The translations under genes and the position numbers were made by a program. The notes beneath the pieces were generated by a model that was given only the letters and a program-made list of their open reading frames with translations, was not told the DNA's origin and ran no database searches. 64,000 nt of DNA from Nymphaea colorata (lineage: Eukaryota; Streptophyta; Magnoliopsida; Nymphaeales; Nymphaeaceae), in assembly GCF_008831285.2 (NCBI RefSeq), contig NC_045140.1, positions 12,708,505 through 12,772,504 of the forward strand, given 5' to 3'. Below, one piece after another: positions 52,601-58,090 of the stretch; positions within the stretch are counted from its first letter, which is position 1, and each line of letters begins with the position of its first letter.

Positions 52601-53433
52601 GCAACCCTCGAACCTCCTCTTTCACTCTCTCACATGTAAATAAAAATTGTTATTTACATGAATATGCAGCTTCAAATGGGAACTCTTCAGAGTCGGTTAG
52701 ATGCGGAATTCCTTCTTGCACATATGTGCACTGTAGGCTTCAAGGAATGGATTGTGGTCCTGGCAACTCTTTTAAGGCGTACAGAGGTATGATTTCCTTT
52801 ACACTATGCTTCAAAGCTTTCATATTGTTAGATTGCAAATGTGGGTTCTGCTTTTCTAATTTCTTCTCAATCTTTTCATTGTTTAGTTTTGCTAAAGAAT
52901 TTTAGGGTTGTGAAGATGCTCACTTTGCGAAAAAAAAAAGTGGATGGTTCTTTGTTCTTGGCATGAAAGAGGTTTTCTAGTCGAGTAAATTACCAAGTGA
53001 GGATAGCCACTATCATCTGGTGTGAACCTTTTTGCTTCGCTAGCACAACAGCTAAAAGTCTCCCTCTGGAGATATATCAATTAAATAGTTCTGAGTCTCC
53101 TGACCGTACCAGGACAGATTTTGAAGAAAGAACATAAAATTGATTAATCTTCCTATGCTTTATTTATGTTCTCATATTGATCCCCATTTTCTGCAGGTAT
53201 TGATCGACCTTTTCCAAGATGACATGCGGTTGTGGAAAGCATACAGCACCACTCTTCAGGTCTGTTTTCTCTTACCTGCCCATGCTAATCTCCTGAGCTA
53301 GTCCCCATAAGTGCTATAATATTCTGTTCTGTTTTTGTGTTCCATTTTCCAGTCACATCCGGCCTTTGTGGAGTATAATGATCTGCTAGAAATAATTGAA
53401 GATCAGCTCTCCCTTCAAGATTCAGAGAAGTAG
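7332..53433 (+). CDS. RIC1: RIC1-like Rab6/Ypt6 GEF subunit (whole gene, 23 exons)
   Basis: Spliced gene encoding 1,117 residues. Exons: 7332-7478, 7579-7686, 9932-10080, 10163-10244, 10381-10775, 11541-11973, 12080-12303, 13540-13735, 14192-14337, 14420-14600, 14968-15021, 15568-15747, 16978-17090, 19304-19483, 31233-31290, 50722-50781, 50869-50910, 51000-51130, 51295-51430, 51512-51589, 52670-52786, 53197-53259, 53353-53433. Every junction uses GT..AG, phases agree throughout, and the summed length (3,354 nt) is a multiple of three ending in TAG. The N-terminal half reads as a WD-type beta-propeller; from about residue 745 the sequence matches the RIC1 domain of the eukaryotic family. In yeast and animals RIC1 pairs with RGP1 to activate Ypt6/Rab6 at the Golgi; that role is inferred here from family membership. 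The length is close to what I know of other plant homologues. Exon boundaries were set by eye from splice sites and conservation, so single boundaries could shift by a few codons. Confidence 0.93.
7687..9931 (+). other. RIC1 intron 2 (2.2 kb)
   Basis: Intron between exons 2 and 3. It is T-rich throughout. A 62-residue open frame at 8341-8526 and neighbouring broken frames (8160-8560) look slightly coding-like, but I recognise no family and stop codons interrupt them. No clear mobile element is seen. Confidence 0.7.
9932..10775 (+). CDS. RIC1: RIC1 exons 3-5 (residues 86-294, propeller blades)
   Basis: Exon 3 (9932-10080) encodes a stretch containing [20 protein letters not shown]. Exon 4 (10163-10244) encodes [17 protein letters not shown] and ends at WKGE. 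Exon 5 (10381-10775) encodes the region from [11 protein letters not shown] to SLYDWG. Exons 3 and 4 share a split codon (ACG AT|A), and exon 5 ends with a split glycine codon completed by exon 6. An open frame reads through intron 4 into exon 5, but the acceptor at 10379-10380 gives the family-consistent protein. Confidence 0.9.
11541..12303 (+). CDS. RIC1: RIC1 exons 6-7 (residues 294-513, propeller blades)
   Basis: Exon 6 (11541-11973) reads [18 protein letters not shown] onward, with a typical WD-like segment [18 protein letters not shown], and ends LHLNIP. Exon 7 (12080-12303) continues [19 protein letters not shown] with the blade motif [14 protein letters not shown]. It ends at a GT donor inside CTG|TGA, so the apparent stop at 12304 lies across the splice site and is not used. 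Confidence 0.9.
13540..15747 (+). CDS. RIC1: RIC1 exons 8-12 (residues 513-765)
   Basis: Exon 8 (13540-13735) encodes [20 protein letters not shown] and onward. Exon 9 (14192-14337) encodes [20 protein letters not shown] plus a variable linker ending RQPTR. Exon 10 (14420-14600) encodes [18 protein letters not shown] through [14 protein letters not shown]. Exon 11 (14968-15021) encodes [18 protein letters not shown]. Exon 12 (15568-15747) encodes [19 protein letters not shown] through [13 protein letters not shown], where the alpha-helical RIC1 domain begins. Intron 7 (12304-13539) and intron 12 (15748-16977) are each about 1.2 kb. Confidence 0.92.
15748..16977 (+). other. RIC1 intron 12 with an unexplained antisense open frame
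   Basis: On the minus strand 16049-16471 stays open for 140 codons, including [20 protein letters not shown] and [16 protein letters not shown], which look less random than the surroundings. I recognise no family. It may be a captured gene fragment or chance. Confidence 0.4.
16978..19483 (+). CDS. RIC1: RIC1 exons 13-14 (residues 766-863)
   Basis: Exon 13 (16978-17090) encodes [20 protein letters not shown] and [16 protein letters not shown]. Exon 14 (19304-19483) encodes a short variable linker, then [20 protein letters not shown] and [13 protein letters not shown]. These are signature segments of the RIC1 C-terminal domain. Exon 14 ends with a codon split by the 11.7-kb intron 14. Confidence 0.92.
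18088..18315. mobile_element. Candidate short solo LTR (228 bp) in RIC1 intron 13
   Basis: The segment begins TGTTAGG and ends CTAACA, inverted TG..CA termini as in LTRs. It is flanked by AGTAG on the left and AGTAA on the right, a 4-of-5 match to a 5-bp target duplication. Inside is a TATA-like TATAAATAA (near 18148) followed by G-rich sequence, as in an LTR promoter. No internal retroelement sequence adjoins it, so a solo LTR or TRIM fragment is likely. Intron 13 around it (17091-19303) otherwise shows nothing recognisable. Confidence 0.5.
20165..23552 (-). mobile_element. Full-length hAT DNA transposon with 8-bp target duplication
   Basis: Bounded by a perfect 8-bp direct repeat CTCTAAAG (20157-20164 and 23553-23560), the hallmark of hAT insertion. 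The short terminal inverted repeats are CAATGTTGTA at the left and, read inward, CAGTGTTGTA at the right. Subterminal regions are packed with CGTATCG/CGATACG motifs in both orientations (20180-20250 and 23400-23540), likely transposase binding arrays. A decayed transposase lies on the minus strand. The element sits antisense in RIC1 intron 14. Confidence 0.92.
20540..23056 (-). pseudogene. hAT transposase relic (BED finger, DUF659-type core, hATC end)
   Basis: Read on the minus strand. It starts near 23056 with [14 protein letters not shown] and a BED-like zinc finger (CNFC...[13 protein letters not shown]), then an acidic segment around 22740-22800. The DUF659-type core appears at 21894-22151 ([20 protein letters not shown]). 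The later core is at 21220-21543 ([33 protein letters not shown]). A dimerisation-like segment (SASGCERNW) lies near 20940-21120, with an acidic tail near 20560-20620. Stops and frameshifts break it in several places (for example around 21550-21900 and 22150-22620), so it is not functional as it stands. Confidence 0.85.
24219..24437 (-). other. Unidentified 72-residue open frame beside copia element 1
   Basis: A minus-strand open frame beginning [20 protein letters not shown] and ending in a strongly acidic tail ([20 protein letters not shown]). Its start overlaps the end of the 161-bp LTR at 24426-24586. I do not recognise a family. It could be a piece of a captured or decayed gene, or chance. 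A GT microsatellite lies nearby at about 24061-24087. Confidence 0.25.
24426..24586 (-). repeat. 3' LTR of copia element 1
   Basis: 161 bp with perfect 10-bp inverted termini TGTTAAATAC/GTATTTAACA, directly next to the polypurine tract on the coding side. An internal near-palindrome around CTCATATTAATATGAG (24449-24464) is visible. Confidence 0.75.
24594..26180 (-). pseudogene. pol: Copia 1 reverse transcriptase and RNase H
   Basis: The reverse transcriptase (25497-26180) shows [49 protein letters not shown] and the catalytic YVDD. Frameshifts near 25510 and 25190 break it into 25060-25419 ([18 protein letters not shown]) and 24594-25181. The last piece is RNase H ([51 protein letters not shown]). 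Domains are well preserved despite the breaks. Confidence 0.85.
26416..27888 (-). pseudogene. pol: Copia 1 protease and integrase
   Basis: The protease region (27415-27888) has the active-site motif [11 protein letters not shown] and [15 protein letters not shown]. It ends at an in-frame TAA before TKKMIGGGH. The integrase (26416-27405) has the HHCC finger (HLRLGHH...CDACQLGKH), then core segments [19 protein letters not shown] and [16 protein letters not shown]. These supply the D,D,E residues; NALE replaces the usual NGxE. A frameshift near 26440-26470 separates it from reverse transcriptase. Confidence 0.85.
27904..28770 (-). pseudogene. gag: Copia 1 gag with zinc knuckle
   Basis: Minus-strand frame from the ATG at 28770 ([20 protein letters not shown]). 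An upstream ATG in the same frame at 28848 is less likely. It contains the copia gag core ([45 protein letters not shown]) and a CCHC knuckle ([14 protein letters not shown]) after an RG-rich stretch. It ends at a TGA at 27904-27906. The same frame remains open beyond it into the protease, so the stop is probably a mutation or, less likely, a readthrough site. Confidence 0.85.
28849..29330. other. Upstream leader-like region of copia 1 and flank
   Basis: On the minus strand 29192-28849 would be the 5' leader of copia 1, but it has no sequence matching the 161-bp 3' LTR and no TGGTATCAGAGC-type primer site. The rest, to 29330, is AT-rich intron sequence. Confidence 0.45.
29680..30120 (-). pseudogene. 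hAT transposase fragment
   Basis: Minus-strand frames 29934-30119 ([26 protein letters not shown]) and 29680-29913 ([35 protein letters not shown]) match the middle of a DUF659-type hAT transposase. They are broken by stops. No ends or target duplication were found. It belongs to the same family type as the relic at 41590-47900. Confidence 0.7.
31233..31290 (+). CDS. RIC1: RIC1 exon 15 (58 bp, residues 863-882)
   Basis: A 58-bp exon encoding [19 protein letters not shown] after the split codon from exon 14. It has a polypyrimidine tract and AG acceptor at 31231-31232 and a GTAAG donor at 31291. It is the only cellular coding sequence between 19483 and 50722. The segment is strongly conserved in RIC1 proteins. 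Because 58 is not a multiple of three, skipping it would shift the frame. Confidence 0.9.
31745..34849 (-). mobile_element. Solo LTR, probably Ty3/gypsy-type (copy A, 3.1 kb)
   Basis: On the plus strand it starts TGTCACACCCCAACC and ends AAAAAGCGTTACA. On the minus strand this is TGTAACGC..GGGTGTGACA, end sequences resembling large gypsy (Tekay/Del-like) LTRs. No gag or pol adjoins it, so it reads as a solo LTR. Flanks GCATC and ATATC match in only 3 of 5 positions. A second, truncated copy is at 58091-60993. Purine-rich open frames on both strands at 34040-34840 are composition artefacts, not genes. Confidence 0.65.
34850..35556. other. AT-rich spacer with microsatellites
   Basis: No gene. 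It contains TA and CA runs (about 35121-35171), and a GGTGCGGGATGCGG motif (35070-35090) like the ends of the MITE at 60210-60775. The remainder is AT-rich. Confidence 0.6.
35910..36195 (+). repeat. 5' LTR of copia 2
   Basis: 286 bp, TG..CA. The upstream part holds two perfect hairpins: arms GGAACCGGGTCC (35930-35959) and GGGTACCGAG (35969-35993). A CTTTATATT TATA-like box follows near 36010. Confidence 0.95.
36515..38383 (+). pseudogene. gag-pol: Copia 2 gag, protease and integrase N-part
   Basis: Starts [16 protein letters not shown], about 320 bp after the primer site. It has the copia gag core ([48 protein letters not shown]), a CCHC knuckle [14 protein letters not shown] (residues about 251-264) and protease motif [15 protein letters not shown] (near 37565). 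The integrase finger is HERLGHL...[10 protein letters not shown], and the start of its core is [10 protein letters not shown] and AFRTDNARE. At about 38362 a two-base loss shifts the frame and the stop at 38381 ends the reading. Confidence 0.93.
38362..40821 (+). pseudogene. pol: Copia 2 integrase C-part, reverse transcriptase, RNase H
   Basis: Continues in a shifted frame ([34 protein letters not shown]) to a stop at 38946-38948. It shifts again into 38941-39585 ([39 protein letters not shown]). It then meets an in-frame TGA at 39583-39585, where the family has tryptophan before the [10 protein letters not shown] motif. The same frame resumes to 40821 with [21 protein letters not shown] and RNase H motifs ([56 protein letters not shown]), ending normally just before the polypurine tract. 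Confidence 0.93.
40816..41101 (+). repeat. 3' LTR of copia 2
   Basis: 286 bp, aligned to the 5' LTR without gaps. Two differences: C to T in the first hairpin arm (GGTTCC to GGTTCT) and G to T in CCACGTACATCG. Confidence 0.95.
42142..42394 (-). repeat. 3' LTR of copia 3
   Basis: 253 bp, adjoining the polypurine tract on its coding side. It differs from the partner LTR at scattered substitutions, including a cluster of three near 42330. Confidence 0.93.
42397..45965 (-). pseudogene. pol: Copia 3 protease, integrase, reverse transcriptase, RNase H
   Basis: Minus-strand order: protease ([19 protein letters not shown], near 45655), integrase finger (WHERLGHL...CDVCHLAKH), integrase core (44492-45139; [37 protein letters not shown]), reverse transcriptase (43047-44165; [31 protein letters not shown]) and RNase H (42397-43041; [30 protein letters not shown]). 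Frames change near 45070, 44490-44170, 43040 and 42720. It is closely related to copia 2 in sequence. Confidence 0.88.
45680..46181 (-). other. GC-rich leader of copia 3 in place of gag
   Basis: About 500 bp, rich in CGACGGCAG-type repeats. Open on several frames but low-complexity (alanine, proline, arginine-rich), with no copia gag motif. Copia 2 also has a GC-rich leader (36300-36480), so this is likely the leader joined directly to the protease by an internal deletion. Confidence 0.7.
46199..46451 (-). repeat. 5' LTR of copia 3
   Basis: 253 bp partner of 42142-42394, with the tRNA-Met primer site at its inner edge (plus-strand 46181-46198). Confidence 0.93.
47901..49940. other. Intronic sequence without recognised genes
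   Basis: AT-rich to 48600, then a GC-richer stretch. An imperfect repeat (GGAGTTGTTGC, GGAGTTGTCGC, GGAGCTGTTGTCG) is at about 48655-48780, and GAGAGAGA runs near 49258. No family was recognised. Confidence 0.5.
49940..50155. mobile_element. Small MITE-like repeat with GGCGGAGC-type ends
   Basis: Left end CCAAGGGCAGAGCCCGAGG; right end, read inward, CCAAAGGCGGAGCTAGG. Inside are GGCCATGGCCCCCTCC and CGGCCCCCTAATGAAAAATT. This type of short repeat is common in plant genomes. The family and target duplication are undecided. Confidence 0.5.
50722..53433 (+). CDS. RIC1: RIC1 exons 16-23 (residues 883-1117 and stop)
   Basis: Exon 16 (50722-50781) encodes [20 protein letters not shown]. Exon 17 (50869-50910) encodes [14 protein letters not shown]. 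Exon 18 (51000-51130) encodes [20 protein letters not shown] onward. Exon 19 (51295-51430) encodes [20 protein letters not shown] and [10 protein letters not shown]. Exon 20 (51512-51589) encodes [19 protein letters not shown]. Exon 21 (52670-52786) encodes [20 protein letters not shown]. Exon 22 (53197-53259) encodes [14 protein letters not shown]. Exon 23 (53353-53433) encodes [20 protein letters not shown] and ends in TAG. Introns here are short except intron 20 (1.1 kb). Confidence 0.93.
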
Positions 53434-53890
53434 CTTATAGCTCATGGTACCTTCCAAAATCCGAAGTGTTAATTTATATCCCATGAGCTTCTGAAGCACA
53501 GTGATTTGGGTGGCCCAAGCATGAGCTTTGGGAAAGAATCCAATAAGTAGCAGTCCGGAGAATTGTGGCGTGACAACTTGGAATAGCAGATTAAACCCTG
53601 CATAACAGGCACACCATTAATTTAGGCGTATATGTAAATATTTGAGTTTTTTTTTGTTATAATCACTATAATGTGTCATATTGTAACCTAATTTGGAATC
53701 AAGGACCTCAGAATGTGTCAATAGTGGACCCTCGGAAATTTTCTCCAGTCTGCAGGTGTTTTTTGCAACTTTTTTTTTGGGGGGTTGGCGGTGGTGACAT
53801 GGGAGTTCCCCAAAATGAAGCAGTTAATTTGCTAGAAGGTTTTTTTTGTTCAGTGCTCGTGTTTGACAAAAATTGAGCAACCATCCTTTA
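53434..53890 (+). other. RIC1 3' UTR and spacer
   Basis: Sequence after the RIC1 stop. AT-rich stretches near 53625-53690 could hold the polyadenylation site, but no canonical AATAAA was seen. The next element begins at 53891. Confidence 0.5.
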
Positions 53891-55267
53891 GGGCCCGTTT
53901 GATGGCCTGGAAATCTGGAATCGTAAATATATTTTTGAAAATATATTTTTTAAAAAAAAAGAAAGGGAAAAATCTTTTTGATTTTCATTTTGATGTTTTC
54001 GATTCTCATTTTAATGTGTGTGTGATGATTAAGAAATAAATTTTCAATTCTGTGTTTGATAATAAAGAAACATATTTCCAGTGAAAATGGAGGAATGATA
54101 GAAAAACAGTTAAATAACTGTTTGCAACCAAGAAACCTAACGTAATAAAATTATCAAGCAAGCAATCAGGGGTAAAAAGTGTTGTCATATAAACAAATGA
54201 AAGCCGCACTTTCCTTATTCACAAGATGGCCACTTCACATCGCTCTAGAATACATTTTCAACACCATGAAGAGCATAGTCCAACCAAACAAGCAGTAGTA
54301 GAATCATGTGACTGACATCCTCTTATTTAACCAAAGGAAATCATGTGACTGACATCCCCTTATTTAACCAAAGGAAAGGAAATGAGATCACATTACTTAA
54401 CTTCATATATAATAATACCCTTTCTTTCCTCTTCGTTTCCCTTATTTCCCCTTCTTTGATTTGATAGAGAATTTGAGTCACTTCCCCTTCATCCAAACAA
54501 GCAGTATATAGCAGCAGCAACCTGGCTTCATTTGATTGCACATAAAAGATTTGCCGAAGGTCCCAAGAGAATTGACATCCAATTTCCCTTTTCAAGAGAG
54601 TTCGTGTGAAGCCACCCCTATGATATATAAGGACGTTCCTAGAAAAGCTAGACCAACATCCCCTCCAGCGACATTTGTCTCAGATAGCTGCAGCAATTTG
54701 CACCAGACTGAGAAGGCAAATTCAGAAGATCGTAAACATAAAATGGGACTTTGTATACCGATTTAATTCATAATAAGAATAGCCTACAAGAACCAAAAAT
54801 TAGGTTATGCTGGGGGGTTTAGGCCAATCTAACGAGTCAAGAGCATCGAAATTGTATTCCAGTCTGGGATAAGTTACTGAAATTACTTCCATACCAATTT
54901 TCAAGGCAGATTCATTTTAACAAACAGTTAAGAGACATTCTGTGCATGAACCTGTAACACGCAAATGAGAAAAATATGCACATAGAGAACCGACACTGCC
55001 ATGAACAAGCACGCGTATCCCACATCAACAAGAGCCTCCAAAACAGGATACAATCTGAAGTTGCAGCACAGAGAAGAGGGAACGAGAGAGAGTGTGTGAG
55101 AGAGAAAGTGAAAGAAAGGGGTTTCTGGTACCTGTTGATGTCTGCTTCATGATGATGGAAGGTCGCAGAGGTCAGAATCTACAAAGCGTCTCCAACGACT
55201 GGTGCCGCTTGATGAGCTCTGCAAGAGGCTGCAATGGTGTCTGAAAGGGACGGATGGTAGAGGGAAG

Positions 55268-55437
55268 GTAGGAGTTTTGGATGCACAACAAAAGGAAAGG
55301 AGAGAGGAGGAAGAAGGGAGCGAGGGAGGAAGAAGGGAGTGAGGGAGGTATGGTAGGAGTTTTGGATGCACAACAAAAGGGAAGGAGAGAGGAGGAAGAA
55401 GGGAGGGAGGGAGGAAGAAGGAAGGTGGAGGAAAAAG
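55268..55437. repeat. 85-bp tandem duplication, purine-rich
   Basis: GTAGGAGTTTTGGATGCACA begins at 55268 and again at 55353. The units are nearly identical and followed by GGAGGAAGAAGGGAG-type repeats. Open frames on both strands here are low-complexity artefacts. Confidence 0.8.
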
Positions 55438-55652
55438 GGAAGGAGGGAGGAGGAAGAAGGGAGGCGGAGAGCGAGGGAGGAAGAACGGCGCAAGAGGCGC
55501 CTGTTTCCAGCTTTAATGGGAAAAGCCTCTGCGTGAGTTGGAAGCGAGGGCTTGAGAGAGACGACGAGCTGCCAAGAGAGACGACAGGGGAGGCAGCAGC
55601 GGCAGGAGGGAGGAAGGCGAGCGAGCGTGCACTAACGGGCAAAAAAAAAACG

Positions 55653-55692
55653 GGAAATATGTTTCCACCTCTCACGGTGGAAACATATTTCC
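55653..55692. repeat. Perfect 17-bp hairpin near the element's right end
   Basis: Arms GGAAATATGTTTCCACC and GGTGGAAACATATTTCC enclose a 6-base TCTCAC loop. Confidence 0.85.
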
Positions 55693-55833
55693 GGAAATAA
55701 AATTCCGATTCCCACGTTAACGTTAACGGTAAAAAAACTAATTCCGTGTTTGTTAAATCGGAATTTTTTTAAAATTTTGAATTTTATTCTTTTGTTAGAG
55801 GAGGACTTTTCCAGGCCATCAAACGGCCCCTTA

Positions 55834-58090
55834 TCACGGTGATAAAGTACTCTGAATGCAATAAAAATTCTGTGGTGATTCCTTATAATGTGTTAAAGGA
55901 GTCTGCAATCATGTTTTAACAAAGAGTGAAAATGATTAAGATTTACGGATAAGGCCTTGTCGGTTTATCACGGTTGCTCTAGTAGTTACACCTAACATCT
56001 GTATAAATGGTTAAGAGCACTAAGAGCCATCAGTTGTCCTGTTGGAGGTAATCTAGCGGATGTTATTCTGTCTTCCAGCTTGGATCCACATGCCAATTGT
56101 TCAGGTGCTTGCATTGAACTGTTGATATTTATTTAATGCAGTTCTATGATTATTCCTTCCAAGTTTTCACCGGACGATGCGCATATGGTAGTTAAAGCCA
56201 AAAGAACCATCGCATCTGCCATTCACATTCAATATAGATCTGCAAATACCTTTTGCTACTTGACAGTGCAAAAGTATACATGTTTGTCCTCGTGAGACGT
56301 GGAAAGATGGTAGCCAAATAAATACATGGGAAGATGGTCATGCTCCGTACTCTGCCAGTCCTTTATCATAAGAAAGCTCTTGTAAAGAATTTCTCGAAGT
56401 GAAAAAAAATTCAGATGAATTGCGCCCGTAATCGGAGAGCCGGTGGCATTGCTTTAACTGATTGTATCTATGACGGTTTCCTTTTATGGTATACATAGGC
56501 GGAGGCAATCTATGTATTCATCTTGGTAACCATTTTTTTCGCTTCTCAGCTACTCAATATCCTGACGTTATTTGGTAAACATTGTATAAAGATTATTTTC
56601 TTGATTAGCAATTAATATGCTTCGGCTGTTTGTGTTTGGTGGACTGCTACGGCTAGTACTTAAAGTAAGAGGATACAAACTTCAGATAACAACCATTTCT
56701 TTAAATCCAAGTTTTCAATGTGCTTTGCATTATACTGGTGGTAGAGGCAACTTATAAATGTCACAAGCCAACAAGAAGATGGCAGATTCAAAACCAAGCA
56801 GGAATGAGGAAGACTGCTGGGGGAAGGTGTGTCAGCGTATTTCTGTATTACTATCCATATTCATGGTAGTCACAATGGGGGAAATTAGGGGGGAAATTAG
56901 GGTACCGCTCATGTTCTAAAGACAATGAGTTCTTGTCCAGAAGAACAAGTTGTGATTCTATCCAATGTTCTTTTAGACATAAAAACAAGAAACAAGTACT
57001 ATGTTCAGCTGCATCACATATAACATACATGTACCACACATTCCTATGATGTGAACATCGCATGACATGTCATCACACCATGTCATATACATAACACCAT
57101 TCATTCATCATACTACTATCATGCATATACTCATATAGGCATCACATACATGCGTTGCATGTCATCTACCTTACTTCATGTGCATGCATATCCATAAAAC
57201 TGCATTTATATGCATATCATTTCATGTAAGACTAGACTTAGACGTATCATATTAGGCATATATACATCATCCCCATGCAAATAGTAGGTGACATCATCTC
57301 ACATCCACATGCATGTCTAATATCATAATACCATTATTAGCTAGGCATTCATGCATGTCATTTCACATCTTTTATGCATAGAAACACATGTACCACATGC
57401 ATATATATACATACCATGCTAAAGTCATATGCTATGCATGTTGATATGTAGAGTTTATGTATGAATTATGTATCGTATCATATATTTCCATGCATATTCT
57501 GCTGATCATGCATGTGTAGCTTTATTAGCGCATACATACATGTGAGTTAGGGTAGGTTCATATGATTTTTTACAAAGCACACATGCTGATTGTGCACAGT
57601 AGTTGGTCATAGGGCAGATTTAATCCTTTATTAAGCAATCTTCATTCAAATTATCATTTGCTTATTTTCGGTATAACCAAAATTCTGCACTATGTTACAA
57701 ATCGAATTTAGTAGGGAAAATCATGGAATTTCAATGTGAAATTTTACTGTGATTATAGGAAGAGGTCTGTCATCTACAGATCAATTGGGAAGATTGAATT
57801 TCAGTCAATATGATGTTTATGACTGTTTTGCCCTCTGATTTTCAAAAAATTACAAAACCGCAACTTCTCTGTTTTCTATAGTAAAATAGATCTCTTTGAA
57901 AATAGAGGTATTTTCCACGTTCTATAAAGTGGCGTTGGTTCCTCAGTGTAAGCTTTCAAATGACATCTTTTTCATTCAATTTTCACACTTCTACCCCTTT
58001 ATTTTGAGTAAATTACAGAAATCTGTCCTGAAATTTTCAGATTGCATAATAAGAGAAGTTCTATCATTTATTCTATGCACACGAGTTCTC
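55834..58090. other. Intergenic sequence, CATGCAT-rich
   Basis: No gene recognised. 57060-57560 is dense in short CATGCAT/CATATAC motifs and may be decayed LTR sequence. Confidence 0.5.

Larger units (their letters stand above)
53891..55830. mobile_element. PIF/Harbinger-like element, 1.94 kb, with TTA duplication
   Basis: Inverted ends GGGCCCGTTTGATGGCCTGG (left) and, read inward, GGGGCCGTTTGATGGCCTGG (right). The flanking TTA at 53888-53890 and 55831-55833 suits the 3-bp target site of PIF/Harbinger/Tourist elements. It has no transposase. It carries a perfect 17-bp hairpin and an 85-bp tandem duplication in a purine-rich stretch. It lies about 460 bp past the RIC1 stop. Confidence 0.75.

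Noticed and set aside
55147-55700. Serine/proline-rich open frames on the minus strand and glutamate/arginine-rich frames on the plus strand
   Set aside because: Generated by GGAGGAAGAAGGGAG repeats inside the PIF-like element; tandem duplication explains their length.
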